Part shown: one piece after another, positions 10,815 through 19,339 of the stretch
Position numbering within the stretch: the first letter of the stretch is position 1
How the letters are laid out: each line of letters begins with the position of its first letter
Source: Pseudodesulfovibrio cashew
Lineage (GTDB): Bacteria > Desulfobacterota > Desulfovibrionia > Desulfovibrionales > Desulfovibrionaceae
NCBI RefSeq assembly: GCF_009762795.1
Contig: NZ_CP046400.1
Coordinates: 248,001 to 312,000 of the forward strand
Length of the DNA: 64,000 nt
Direction of reading: 5' to 3'
Translations under genes and position numbers: made by a program
The notes under the pieces: generated by a model
Seen by the model: only the letters and a program-made list of their open reading frames with translations
Told to the model about the DNA's origin: nothing
Databases searched by the model: none

Positions 10815-12179
10815 ATGAGCCAACCCGCTGAACGTCCCCTGCCGATCCGTTGCCTGCTGCAATCCTTCAACGACTTTTTCAAGATGGAAGCGGCGGGAGG
10901 CATCGCCCTGATGGTCTGCACCGTGGCCGCGCTCGTCTGGGCCAACTCGCCCTGGGCGGAGTCCTATCACGCCTTGTGGCAGGCCAAGATCACCGTGGGG
11001 GTGGGAGACTGGATGCTCTCCAAGGCGGCCATTCTGTGGATCAACGACGGCCTGATGGCCATCTTCTTTTTCCTGGTGGGCCTGGAGATCAAGCGGGAGC
11101 TGATGGTGGGCGGGCTGTCCACGCCGAGCCAGACCGTCATGCCCGTGGCCGCGGCCCTTGGCGGCATGGTCGTACCGGCGCTCCTTTTCTTCTCCCTCAA
11201 TGCGGGCACCGAATCCATCGGAGGCTGGGGCATCCCCATGGCCACGGACATCGCCTTCGCCCTGGGCATCATGTCGCTGCTCGGCAACCGGGTCCCGGTG
11301 GGGCTGAAGATATTCCTGACCGCCGTGGCCATCGTCGACGACATCGGCGCGATCCTGGTCATCGCCCTGTTCTACACCACCTCGCTGGACGTCGCGGCCC
11401 TGGGACTGGGCGTGGCCGTGCTCGGGCTCATGGCGGTATTGAACCTGCGCTGGAAGATCCGGCACTCCATCCCCTATCTTGTGCTCGGGGTCATCGTCTG
11501 GTTCGCGTTCCTCAAGTCAGGCATCCACGCGACCATCGCAGGCGTGCTGGCGGCAATGACCATCCCTGCGGGCACGCGCATGAACTGTGTCTCCTTCGTG
11601 GAAGAACTGCGGGGAGCGGCCGAGACCTTCGAGCTGGCCATCACGCCGGGGAAAACCGTGCTGACCAACAAAGAGCAGCAGGTTGCCCTGCACTCCATCG
11701 AGCACGCCTACAACGACGCCACCACGCCGTTGCAAAATATTGAGCATGCCCTGCATCCCTGGGTGGCGTTCTGCATCATGCCTGTCTTCGCCCTGGCCAA
11801 CGCGGGCGTGGCACTGAAGGCTGACGTCTTCCGGGATCTGCTCACTCCGGTTTCCATGGGCATCTTCGTGGGATTGGTGGTGGGCAAGCAGATCGGCGTC
11901 ACAGGCGCGTGCTGGATCATCAGCAAGCTGGGCCTGGCGAAGTTCCCGGACCGGACCACCCTGGTTCACCTGTGGGGCGCGAGCTGCCTGGCGGGCGTGG
12001 GCTTCACCATGTCCATCTTCATCGCCAACCTCGCCTTTGACGAAGGCTCACGACTGGTGGAGCTTTCCAAGATAGCCATCCTCTTTGCCTCACTGGTTGC
12101 GGGCGGACTGGGCTACTTCGTGCTCAAGTACCTCGCTCCGGACGCATCGGAACGGCCCGAACCCGGTTCGAATGAGTGA
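10815..12179 (+). CDS. nhaA: Na+/H+ antiporter NhaA
   Basis: NhaA exchanges cytosolic Na+ or Li+ for external protons and controls pH and sodium. The 454-residue product has about twelve membrane segments. The ion-binding region shows the paired aspartates in AIVDDIGAIL and the unwound-helix motif around IPMATDIAFALG. The C-terminal third contains the WGASCLAGVGFTMSIFIANLAF segment, abbreviated here as WGASCLAGVGFT. The start is placed at 10815 rather than 10782, because the likely transcript begins around 10785 and a GAGGGAG lies upstream. There is a charged cytoplasmic tail. It stands alone as a single-gene unit. Confidence 0.93.
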   Translation: MSQPAERPLPIRCLLQSFNDFFKMEAAGGIALMVCTVAALVWANSPWAESYHALWQAKITVGVGDWMLSKAAILWINDGLMAIFFFLVGLEIKRELMVGGLSTPSQTVMPVAAALGGMVVPALLFFSLNAGTESIGGWGIPMATDIAFALGIMSLLGNRVPVGLKIFLTAVAIVDDIGAILVIALFYTTSLDVAALGLGVAVLGLMAVLNLRWKIRHSIPYLVLGVIVWFAFLKSGIHATIAGVLAAMTIPAGTRMNCVSFVEELRGAAETFELAITPGKTVLTNKEQQVALHSIEHAYNDATTPLQNIEHALHPWVAFCIMPVFALANAGVALKADVFRDLLTPVSMGIFVGLVVGKQIGVTGACWIISKLGLAKFPDRTTLVHLWGASCLAGVGFTMSIFIANLAFDEGSRLVELSKIAILFASLVAGGLGYFVLKYLAPDASERPEPGSNE

Positions 12180-12241
12180 CAAAAGAAGAACGGCAGGGCC
12201 GGGAACGGCGGTGACAACCGGGAATGGGAGTCCCTACAGGA

Positions 12242-12520
12242 CTAGAATTCCATGAGCCCGAGGGGGTCCAGCTCGCTGATCTCACGGCGGTGGAAGGTGA
12301 CGAGGTCGTAGAAGAGCTCCTTGCGAACATCCGTGAGGAGCCACTTGCCCCCGGTGCCGAAGGAATTCCAGAGTTCGGTTTCAATGCCCTGGCGGACCTT
12401 GAAGGCCAGCACGTCAACTTCGGGCTCGGAACCTTCGAGGTGAGTCTGGATGAGCGGCACCAGGCCGCAGGTCACATGTTGGACGTCGATGACTTCCGGA
12501 GTATCAGTGTGTTCGGTCAC
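12242..12520 (-). CDS. Conserved-looking hypothetical protein coupled to mnmE
   Basis: A 92-residue soluble protein with GTG start, two bases after the mnmE stop. Its ribosome binding site (AGGAAAA) is formed by the last codons of mnmE, so translation is probably coupled. The sequence is acidic, with a hydrophobic core around LVPLIQTHLEG and a Trp-rich middle (ELWNSFGTGGKWLL). There are no cysteine pairs and no membrane segment. I do not recognise the family. Its position suggests a role near tRNA wobble modification, but that is only context. Confidence 0.65.
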   Translation of the reverse strand: MTEHTDTPEVIDVQHVTCGLVPLIQTHLEGSEPEVDVLAFKVRQGIETELWNSFGTGGKWLLTDVRKELFYDLVTFHRREISELDPLGLMEF

Positions 12521-12522
12521 GG

Positions 12523-13914
12523 CTATTTTCCTATGCAGAATCCGTCGAAAATGGTGTTCAGAATCTCGTTTGACGTAATCTCGCCCGTAATGTTCGCCAG
12601 ACTGTCGCAGGCCGTCTCGAGCCTGACGCTCAGCAGGTCGTAGGGAATGTCCGCCATGGCGTCTTCTTCCAGCAGGAGCAGCTCCTCGCCCGCTTCGGCC
12701 AGTACCTTGGCTTGGCGTGCGTTGGGCGCGATTTCGTCTGGGTCCGGCTGCCCTGCCCCGCCCAACACCCGGTCGCGAATACGCTCGCAGAGCCTGTCCA
12801 CGCCGTTGCCGGTCTTGGCCGAGACCGTCACCGCCTCCATCCCCATGTCGGCCAGGGGAGCCCCGTGCGCCTCGGCAAAACCGGGCAGGTCGGCCTTATT
12901 CAGCACGACCAGGGTTCGGGCCGGGTCCAGCCCTGCGGCGGTGGTCAAAACATCTTCGGAGAAGGGCTCGGAGGCGTCGGCCAGGAGCAGCACCAGGTCA
13001 GCCCGGTCCATGAGCTCACGCCCCATCTCCAGACCCGCTGCCTCCACTGCGTCCTCGGTCTGACGGATGCCCGCCGTGTCGGCGAGCCGGATGTTCAACC
13101 CACCGAGGTTGATAGACTCCTCCAGGTAATCCCGCGTGGTACCGGGCTGATCGGTAACGATGGCCCGGTTGCGTCCGAGCAGGGCGTTCATCAGGCTCGA
13201 CTTGCCCGCGTTGACCCTGCCCGCCAGTACCACCAGGGCGCCCTCGCGCCACGCCCGGGTCCGGTCCACGGCGGCCAGCAGCCCTTCGATCTCCCCACGC
13301 ACGGAGGAGCAGACCGCCACCATTTCCTCGGGCGGCAGACACTCGAGCTCGTCCTCCGGGAAATCCACGGCCACCACCAGTTGGGCGCGCAGCCCCTCCA
13401 GCCGCTGCCGAAGCCGCTGGATAGTCTCGCCGAGCACGCCGGAAAGCTTGACCTGGGCAAGGTGCATGGCCGCCTTGGTAGGCGCGTGGATCATCTCGGC
13501 CACAGCCTCTGCCTGGGAGAGGTCGATGCGCCCGTGCATGAACGCTCGGTAGGTGAACTCGCCGCGCTCGGCTAGCCGCGCACCCCGGTCCAGGATCTCC
13601 TCCAGCACGGCGGCGAGCACAGCCCTTCCGCCGTGGCAGTTGATCTCCACCACATCCTCGCCGGTGTAGGAATTGGGGCCGGGCATGAAGGCGGCGAGCA
13701 CGTCGTCCAACTCCCGCCCCTGCGCGTCGAGCACATGGCCGTAGTGCAGGCGATACGGCTTGAAATCAGCAAACGTCGAAGCGGCTGGCCGGAAGACGGC
13801 GGACGCGATGATCCGGCTGTTCGGGCCGCTGATGCGGACGATGCCGACCCCGCCGTCTCCGGGTGGAGTGGCGATGGCCGCAATGGTGTCCTTGGCGAGT
13901 TTGGGATCGGGCAT
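12523..13914 (-). CDS. mnmE: tRNA modification GTPase MnmE
   Basis: MnmE, with MnmG, installs the carboxymethylaminomethyl or aminomethyl group on wobble uridine 34. All parts are visible in 463 residues: the N-terminal tetrahydrofolate-binding domain (DTIAAIATPPGDGGVGIVR), a helical domain, and a G domain inserted at about 220-375 with P-loop GRVNAGKSS, DTAG and NKAD. The C-terminal FCIGK supplies the catalytic cysteine. The P-loop deviates slightly from the usual GxPNVGKSS, having V and A at two positions. Gene context: upstream methyltransferase on the same strand, downstream coupled small gene. Confidence 0.97.
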   Translation of the reverse strand: MPDPKLAKDTIAAIATPPGDGGVGIVRISGPNSRIIASAVFRPAASTFADFKPYRLHYGHVLDAQGRELDDVLAAFMPGPNSYTGEDVVEINCHGGRAVLAAVLEEILDRGARLAERGEFTYRAFMHGRIDLSQAEAVAEMIHAPTKAAMHLAQVKLSGVLGETIQRLRQRLEGLRAQLVVAVDFPEDELECLPPEEMVAVCSSVRGEIEGLLAAVDRTRAWREGALVVLAGRVNAGKSSLMNALLGRNRAIVTDQPGTTRDYLEESINLGGLNIRLADTAGIRQTEDAVEAAGLEMGRELMDRADLVLLLADASEPFSEDVLTTAAGLDPARTLVVLNKADLPGFAEAHGAPLADMGMEAVTVSAKTGNGVDRLCERIRDRVLGGAGQPDPDEIAPNARQAKVLAEAGEELLLLEEDAMADIPYDLLSVRLETACDSLANITGEITSNEILNTIFDGFCIGK

Positions 13915-13980
13915 GGGTGGGTAATACAGGAAGGCTTTTTGAAAGAAAAGCAGAGAAGGGACGCCTTCGGGACCGACCGT

Positions 13981-14706
13981 CTACTCCGCGCCCTGTCTCC
14001 GCTGGAAAAAGCCCATGTTCCCCTCTGCCCGGAGAACGGCGTCCATCCCGGCCCCGGCGAGAATTGCCAGCACCTCCTCACTTGTCCGGCAGACGACCTC
14101 TCCCTTGCGCTCCCACATCCGCAGGTAGCGATCCGACCAACGCCCCGAGAGATGCAGCGTGGTGAAGCCCGCCTGCCCGGAAGGTCCGAGCACCCGCCGG
14201 ACCTCGGCGAGCATGCCCTCGGGCTCGGGCAGAACGTGAAGCATGTTCATGGACATGACCGTGCCGAAGGCCTCGTCACGGAACGGGAGCGCCATGACGT
14301 CCGCCTGAAGCAGGACGATGTTCTCGCCGGTCATCCCCTCCGCCAGCAGCCGCTGACGGGCTTTCCTGAGCAGGGTCAGGGACTGGTCCGCCAACACAAC
14401 GGGGCGGCTACACCGGGCGTAGGCACCGGCGGTGAAAGCCAGCGAACCGCACCCGGCGTCCAGGAACCATCCCTCGCCCCCGGAGAGAAGGATTTCGCAG
14501 AACCGGTCCAGCCCGGCTGTCCGGTATCCCCACATCAGGCGGTTGTATATCGGGTTGCAGGCCACGGCGTCGTAAAAGGCGAGCGCGCCGTGATCATCAT
14601 AGGAATTGGCAGAGCCCAGGGGCAGCACGGTCAGAATGCCGGGCTCCACCTCTCTGGCGGGAATACTCGGGTGCAGCAGGCCGGTAAAAGATGCGGTCTC
14701 CGTCAC
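13981..14706 (-). CDS. Class I SAM-dependent methyltransferase
   Basis: The 241-residue protein has the Rossmann methyltransferase signature: motif I LDAGCGSLAF (about 82-91), an acidic end of strand 2 (VVLADQS), motif II/III LLQADVMALPFRDEAFG and MNMLHVLPEPEGMLAEVRRVL. This is the Methyltransf_11/UbiE-like pattern. A GTG start with AAGGAGGAA 7 bases upstream is convincing. The substrate cannot be read from sequence; a small-molecule or lipid substrate is usual for this subfamily. It is 66 bases upstream of mnmE on the same strand but need not be functionally linked. Confidence 0.85.
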   Translation of the reverse strand: MTETASFTGLLHPSIPAREVEPGILTVLPLGSANSYDDHGALAFYDAVACNPIYNRLMWGYRTAGLDRFCEILLSGGEGWFLDAGCGSLAFTAGAYARCSRPVVLADQSLTLLRKARQRLLAEGMTGENIVLLQADVMALPFRDEAFGTVMSMNMLHVLPEPEGMLAEVRRVLGPSGQAGFTTLHLSGRWSDRYLRMWERKGEVVCRTSEEVLAILAGAGMDAVLRAEGNMGFFQRRQGAE

Positions 14707-14795
14707 GGGGTTCCTCCTTGCCGGACAGTGGTGACATCGACCGCATACGACACATGAGGCCCTTTAACAAGAAATCAGCGAACAAAATTTCCCGG

Positions 14796-15221
14796 TCAAT
14801 CGCAGGCCTTTTGGGGCGCTCCCACACACTTCCGAAGAACCGGGTCCCACGCCTGGCACTCATGGGGGCACTTTTGCGGCTGCTCCCAGCCCGGACACGA
14901 GAACTCCCCCTTGGCCGAGCATCCGGCATCCGGGCAGGCCTTAAGGTTGTCCCGGCACTGCTTGTAGCAGGCTACGGCGCGGGTGCCCTCCTGCCCCTGA
15001 CAACTGCTAACGCAGGAGCGGTAGGCCGCATAGCAGCTTGCGGGCAGGGTCGCCTGGAAGGCTTCTTCGCAACAGGAGGTGCATTGATTTTCGCCGGGGA
15101 GGCAACCCAGCAGGCAATCGGCAAAAGTCCCGGACTCGGCGGACGCCTTGACGGGACCGGCAAGGACAAAGGCCATGACGAGCATGGCGGCCACAGCCAT
15201 GAATTTCGGCGACGGACGCAT
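14796..15221 (-). CDS. Exported cysteine-rich protein (17 Cys)
   Basis: The 141-residue product begins with a signal peptide (KF, then a hydrophobic stretch of about 17, then KASA before the mature part). Seventeen cysteines follow in roughly 115 mature residues. Several are arranged as Cx3C steps (CLLGC, CVSSC, CYKQC) on predicted helices, followed by a C-terminal CPGW...CPHEC section. The start at 15221 is chosen for the strong AAGGAG 8 bases upstream; longer frames lack this. The protein should be oxidised in the periplasm or outside the cell, or bind metal. I do not recognise the family. The next gene downstream is unrelated. Confidence 0.75.
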   Translation of the reverse strand: MRPSPKFMAVAAMLVMAFVLAGPVKASAESGTFADCLLGCLPGENQCTSCCEEAFQATLPASCYAAYRSCVSSCQGQEGTRAVACYKQCRDNLKACPDAGCSAKGEFSCPGWEQPQKCPHECQAWDPVLRKCVGAPQKACD

Positions 15222-15318
15222 GACGAGCACTCCTTTTTTCTTCCCCATAGCACGGCGGCGCAGGAAAGGCATGCGCAAAAGAAGGAATCACGTCCGAAAC
15301 GATGGGAGCGTCCAATTA

Positions 15319-16254
15319 TCAGTTGGAGGCCAGAGGGCCGTCCGCCGCATGCAGAAGTTTTTCCTCCTGACAGTAGCCGCCCATGAGTTCGAGAAAACGG
15401 CTCAAGGCGGGAGAGAGCGGCCCGTCGCGCCAGGCGAGCATGACGATACCTTTTCGCACGGCCCCCTCCCATTCAAAAGGCACAAGGCGGACCTGGGTGG
15501 GACAGACCTCGTGCATGCGCTCGGGCACGAACCCGACGCCCATGCCCGCAGCGACCAGGGCGAGCTTGGTGTGGTGGGTCTTGGCCTCCTGCACCACGCA
15601 CGGCGACACGCCGAACTGCCGGAACCGGTTCATCATCAGGTCATAGCTGGCCGGATAGTGACGACGAGAGAACATGATGAACGGCTCGCCGTCCAGATCC
15701 TTCCAGCGTCCGATGCCGCGTGCGGCCACCGGATCGTCCCGGTGCACGGCCAGATAATAGTCGTCGTAATAGAAAAGGCGACTGGCCAGCCAAGGCTCCC
15801 GGGCATACCAGTCGTGGCAGATGCCGACGTCCAGCTCGCCCTCGTGGAGCGCCTTGGCCTGGTTGAAGGAATCCATCTCCCGGATGTCGAGAATAATGCC
15901 GGGATACTGTTTGCGAAAATCGGTCAGCGCGTCGGGGAAAGGCGTCTGAATGGAGGAATTGAGGAAGCCGATGCGCAACAGGCCTACCTCGCCACGCGAG
16001 ACCATGCGGGCGTTTTCCACCCCCTGAGTCAAGCCGTCCAGCGCGCTCCGGGCCGTAGCCAGGAAGCTCTCGCCCTCGGCGGTGAGCCGAACCCGCTTGT
16101 TGGTGCGATCGAAGAGCCTGATCTCCAGCTCCTCCTCCAGCTTCTTGATCTGCTGGGAGAGAGGCGGCTGGGCGATATGGCACCGCTCGGCCGCGCGAGT
16201 GAAATTCAACTCCTCGGCCACGGCGATGAAATACCGAAGCTGTCGCAACTCCAT
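15319..16254 (-). CDS. LysR-family transcriptional regulator (first of two)
   Basis: A typical 311-residue LysR regulator. The N-terminal winged helix-turn-helix (residues 1-60) includes AERCHIAQPPLSQQIKKLEEEL, quoted here as AERCHIAQPPLSQQ. The C-terminal periplasmic-binding-type effector domain covers about 90-300. The DNA-binding half is nearly identical to that of the second LysR gene at 16410-17318, whereas the effector halves differ, so the pair are diverged paralogues. A near-palindromic box lies 43 bases upstream (16297-16316). The ligand is unknown; similarity to the CatM/BenM branch is suggested by the N-terminal sequence only. Confidence 0.92.
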   Translation of the reverse strand: MELRQLRYFIAVAEELNFTRAAERCHIAQPPLSQQIKKLEEELEIRLFDRTNKRVRLTAEGESFLATARSALDGLTQGVENARMVSRGEVGLLRIGFLNSSIQTPFPDALTDFRKQYPGIILDIREMDSFNQAKALHEGELDVGICHDWYAREPWLASRLFYYDDYYLAVHRDDPVAARGIGRWKDLDGEPFIMFSRRHYPASYDLMMNRFRQFGVSPCVVQEAKTHHTKLALVAAGMGVGFVPERMHEVCPTQVRLVPFEWEGAVRKGIVMLAWRDGPLSPALSRFLELMGGYCQEEKLLHAADGPLASN

Positions 16255-16296
16255 GTCCGCCCTCCATCATACTTAAGAAGTATCGTCAGTGAATTG

Positions 16297-16316
16297 AATA
16301 TATATTGTACATATCA
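16297..16316. promoter_or_regulatory. LysR-type box upstream of the first LysR gene
   Basis: AATATATATTGTACATATCA. It matches 18 of 20 bases with the element upstream of the second LysR gene (17349-17368) and contains the near-dyad ATATaT-N5-ACATAT, the T-N11-A geometry of LysR sites. Confidence 0.55.
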
Positions 16317-16409
16317 TCATTCAGACGCATATGTAAGGGTTCATCCACTGAAAAATTCCGGAGGAACAGAAAAGGAGGCCTCATGAACAGGCAATGCGGG
16401 CAATGCGGC

Positions 16410-17318
16410 TCAGGCCGAGACGGCGTCGGAAATCTCCCGGAACTGTGCCACCACATCAAGGAATTTCCGCAGCAGGACACTCTCGTTTTTCTTTTTCCAA
16501 AGGGCTGTGATCTCCCATTGCGGGAGGTCGCCGTCCAGGGGGCGGAAGACCACGCCGGAGCGCCGGTCGCCTGCGCTGGAGGCAGGAACCAGAGCGCAGC
16601 CCAGGCCTGTGGCCACCAACGCCACGGTGGACTGCTCGGTGTTCACCTCCTGGACGATGCTGGGCATGAACCCGGCCTTGTGAAAGGAGCCGATGAGCGA
16701 GCGGTACAGGGCGGGCTGGGCGATACGCTGATTGAAGATGAGCGGTTCGTCCTCCAGGTCGGTGATGTCGATTCGTTCGCGGCTGGTAAAGGCGTGGCCT
16801 TCGGGCACGGCAAGGACATAGGGCTCGCGCAGGAAAAGCAGCGTGTCGAGCCCGCGCGTGTCGTGGCCGAAGAGCCGGACAAAGGCGATGTCCAGCCGGT
16901 CGCCACGCAGCATGGGCAGTTGTTCTGTGGTGGACTGGGCCGAGAAGTCCAGCCGGATGTTGGGATTCTGCTCGCGGAAGGCGCGGATGGCCTTGGGCAG
17001 TTTGGACAGCGACGCCGGGCCGATGAACCCGACCCGGAGCTGCCCCTCCAGTCCCTGGGCCATGTCCTGGACGCAGTTTACCGCCTCTTCGAGCCGGTCC
17101 CGGATATCCCGACAACGGCGCAGGAACTCGGTGCCCTCCGGGGTGAGGGAGACCTTGCGGCTGGTCCGTTCCAGGAGCGTCACCCCCAGCTCCTCCTCAA
17201 GGCGCTTGATCTGCTGGGAGAGTGGCGGCTGGGCAATGTGGCACCGTTCGGCGGCTCGGCCGAAGTGCAGTTCCTCTGCCACGGCGATGAAATACTTGAG
17301 TTGTCTGAGTTCCATCAT
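16410..17318 (-). CDS. LysR-family transcriptional regulator (second of two)
   Basis: The 302-residue product has an N-terminal LysR helix-turn-helix that shares almost every residue with the neighbour at 15319 (AERCHIAQPPLSQQIKRLEE). Its effector domain is different (about 90-295). The start could be either of two adjacent ATG codons; the second aligns with the start of the paralogue. The shared box at 17349-17368 lies about 31 bases upstream. That box is also 46 bases upstream of the divergent exported protein gene at 17415, a common LysR regulator-target arrangement. Confidence 0.92.
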   Translation of the reverse strand: MMELRQLKYFIAVAEELHFGRAAERCHIAQPPLSQQIKRLEEELGVTLLERTSRKVSLTPEGTEFLRRCRDIRDRLEEAVNCVQDMAQGLEGQLRVGFIGPASLSKLPKAIRAFREQNPNIRLDFSAQSTTEQLPMLRGDRLDIAFVRLFGHDTRGLDTLLFLREPYVLAVPEGHAFTSRERIDITDLEDEPLIFNQRIAQPALYRSLIGSFHKAGFMPSIVQEVNTEQSTVALVATGLGCALVPASSAGDRRSGVVFRPLDGDLPQWEITALWKKKNESVLLRKFLDVVAQFREISDAVSA

Positions 17319-17348
17319 TCAGATGTAACAGATATCAATCTTCGTGTA

Positions 17349-17368
17349 AATATGTATTGGACATATCA
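17349..17368. promoter_or_regulatory. LysR-type box in the divergent region of LysR 2 and the exported protein gene
   Basis: AATATGTATTGGACATATCA contains a perfect inverted repeat ATATGT-N5-ACATAT. It occupies the 96-base divergent region between the minus-strand regulator and the plus-strand gene at 17415, so it could control both. Confidence 0.6.
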
Positions 17369-17414
17369 ATGTGCAGAAAATAGCGTCGGGCGCACACGAT
17401 AAAGGAGGTTCGTC

Positions 17415-17888
17415 ATGCAGGGTTTTTCGATGTTTCGATGCGTGTTGGTTGTGGCGATGACCGTCATGCTGCTGGCCGTAAGCAATGCCTTGGCCGCACC
17501 CGGAGGCAAGAGCGCGCCCATGGGTCATGTCCTCTGCCGGGTGATGCCCACCGCTGTGGGACTGGTCCTGGACAAGCGGGGTAACCTGTACACCGCCGAC
17601 AGGGACACCGGGTGCGTATACTGCCTGACGCCGAGTTCCGGCACGGTGCTGTTGGCCCGGGTGCCGGGAGAACCCCGCGTCCTGGCCGTGGATCGTTTAC
17701 GCACCGTGTATGTCGGGACCGGCGAAGGCGCGGTTTATGCGGTCTCCCTTGCCGGCGAGGTCGGCGAGGTCTGCCGGTTCGGGACCGGCGTGGTAGGGAT
17801 GGTAGTGGACCGGGATGGCGGACTGGCCGTGGTCCTCGCAAACGGAGCGGTCATGCGGGTTGACAGGGAGCGCTTTCGCATGCAGTGA
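17415..17888 (+). CDS. Exported short beta-propeller-like protein
   Basis: The 157-residue product has a signal peptide (hydrophobic stretch ending near NALAAPGG). The mature part of about 130 residues has three or four repeats of the type G-L-V-x-D-xx-G-N-L-Y-T-A-D, seen as VGLVLDKRGNLYTADRD, LAVDRLRTVYVGT and GMVVDRDGGLAVV. This is the blade pattern of NHL/SMP-30-like propellers, but too few blades are present for a closed propeller, so it may oligomerise or be a remnant. An AAAGGAGG site precedes the ATG. The stop overlaps the next gene's GTG by four bases. The divergent LysR regulator and its box suggest inducible expression. Confidence 0.7.
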   Translation: MQGFSMFRCVLVVAMTVMLLAVSNALAAPGGKSAPMGHVLCRVMPTAVGLVLDKRGNLYTADRDTGCVYCLTPSSGTVLLARVPGEPRVLAVDRLRTVYVGTGEGAVYAVSLAGEVGEVCRFGTGVVGMVVDRDGGLAVVLANGAVMRVDRERFRMQ

Positions 17889-18193
17889 AATCCCTAATGC
17901 GGCGCAAAAAAAGGGCCGATAAGAAAGGCATGCAGCGTTTCATCTGGATCATAGGACTGGCGGGACTCGTGGGATACGCCATGGCCGCGGCGGCATTGCT
18001 GTTCGCCGGGTCCGGTTGGTGCGGCCTGCTCGGCACGGCCATGGTGGCGTTTGCGGTGGGATTTGCCGTCTTTCTCGCCCGACTGGTGATCGAGGGCCGC
18101 CCTTCGGGAACCGGTCGGGGATGGCGAAGCCTGCTCGCCCCGTGGCTGTTCCGGCCGCGTCGCCGCGATTGCCTCGGACGGCCTAGAAATTGA
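17885..18193 (+). CDS. Small two-TM membrane protein (hypothetical)
   Basis: The 102-residue frame starts with a GTG that overlaps the stop of the exported protein gene (GTGA), suggesting translational coupling. A basic N-terminal tail (MRRKKRADKKG) precedes two hydrophobic segments (about 19-41 and 45-70), then an Arg-rich tail. The positive-inside rule would place both ends in the cytoplasm. Its last 11 bases overlap the end of the convergent TPR gene. No family recognised. It may begin at a later methionine. Confidence 0.5.
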   Translation: MKSLMRRKKRADKKGMQRFIWIIGLAGLVGYAMAAAALLFAGSGWCGLLGTAMVAFAVGFAVFLARLVIEGRPSGTGRGWRSLLAPWLFRPRRRDCLGRPRN

Positions 18194-19046
18194 GATCGTG
18201 GGTTTTCTTGGCCTGCCCTCCCGAGGGCTTGGCGCTGCCCCCGGCCATGACCCGGGGTTCGGCCTGCTTGAGCAACTTGCTGGCCTCTGCGTTGAGCGGA
18301 TTACGATCCAGTGCGGCCTTGGCGTTGTTGTAGACCTCTCCCCAGTCCCGTTTGGCCAGGTGAAGTTTGGCCGCCCGCACGTAGAGATTTTCGCTCACGC
18401 CCAGGTAGCGCATGCAGTTCTGAATGGCGTCCAGCCCCTTTTCCGTCTCCCCCAACCCTTCATAACAGGCAATCAGCGCGTTGTGGGCGCGGATGTCACT
18501 CATGGATATTTCCAGGGCCTTGGTCAGGTACTCGACGGCTTCCTGAAACATGCCGAACTGGGTCATGCGGTTGCCGATGTCCGAATCTATGCCCTCAATA
18601 TCCTGGAAGTGCTCGGAAATCTTCCGGTAAAGCTTTCGAGCTTCGAGTTGATCGCCTGCCTGGACCAGCTTGCCCGCCTTGATCAGGTTATCGTCGAGAA
18701 CCTGGTAGCGGTTGCGCTGCTTTGTCGTACGGGCCTTGTCCATGGCCTCCTTCAGCTTCTTGTGAAGGCGCATCAAGGTGAGATAAAAATCCTTTTCCTT
18801 GCCCCGCTGGTACTTGAGCCCGGCCGGAAAGAGCTTCTCGATCATGGGCATCTTGTTCAGATCTCGCATGGCCTCGTCCAGGTGGGCGTAGATCTCGAAC
18901 TTCTCCGCCCCGAACACCGGACTGGTGAGCATATTCTTGAGCGCGCTGGCCAGACAGGAGAGCGTCCTGAGATAGTCGTTCTTCCTGGCGTAGGCTCGCG
19001 CGCGGGCGATATCTTCCCTGATGTCCTTGGCGGTGGCTTTGGGCAT
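18183..19046 (-). CDS. Tetratricopeptide repeat protein
   Basis: The 287-residue soluble protein is all-helical. The first half is charged and possibly coiled (around RLHKKLKEAMDKARTTKQRN). The second half (about 150-260) contains TPR-like repeats, for example FQEAVEYLTKALEISMSDIRAHNAL and WGEVYNNAKAALDRNPLNAE, abbreviated here to AVEYLTKALEISMSD and YNNAKAALDRNP. The C-terminal tail is flexible. No signal peptide. It is transcribed alone and convergent with the small membrane protein gene. Its role is unknown. The 293-base gap upstream (19047-19339) holds only the divergent control region with the M48 gene. Confidence 0.8.
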   Translation of the reverse strand: MPKATAKDIREDIARARAYARKNDYLRTLSCLASALKNMLTSPVFGAEKFEIYAHLDEAMRDLNKMPMIEKLFPAGLKYQRGKEKDFYLTLMRLHKKLKEAMDKARTTKQRNRYQVLDDNLIKAGKLVQAGDQLEARKLYRKISEHFQDIEGIDSDIGNRMTQFGMFQEAVEYLTKALEISMSDIRAHNALIACYEGLGETEKGLDAIQNCMRYLGVSENLYVRAAKLHLAKRDWGEVYNNAKAALDRNPLNAEASKLLKQAEPRVMAGGSAKPSGGQAKKTHDLNF

Positions 19047-19339
19047 GGCTTCGTTTTTTCGATGGTTGTAACAGTATTGTTAAGCGCAAATTAATACAGG
19101 GCGAAGGTTTTCGCAAGCCGATTGGCGAATTGGCCCATTTTCCGAGAGGATAGGAGGCCGGGATAAGCGGATGGCACCCGTTCCGGGGTGACGATTCCGC
19201 GTGGCCGTTTCCTTTTTCCCATTCCGCCATTGACGCGAAAGCGTCCACCGTATAGCGTACATTCCCAATCTTTTCCGTTGCGCCAACAGGTTGCCGCAAC
19301 TGGATATTCACGCCACCAACAGAACGAACCGGAGCCCAG

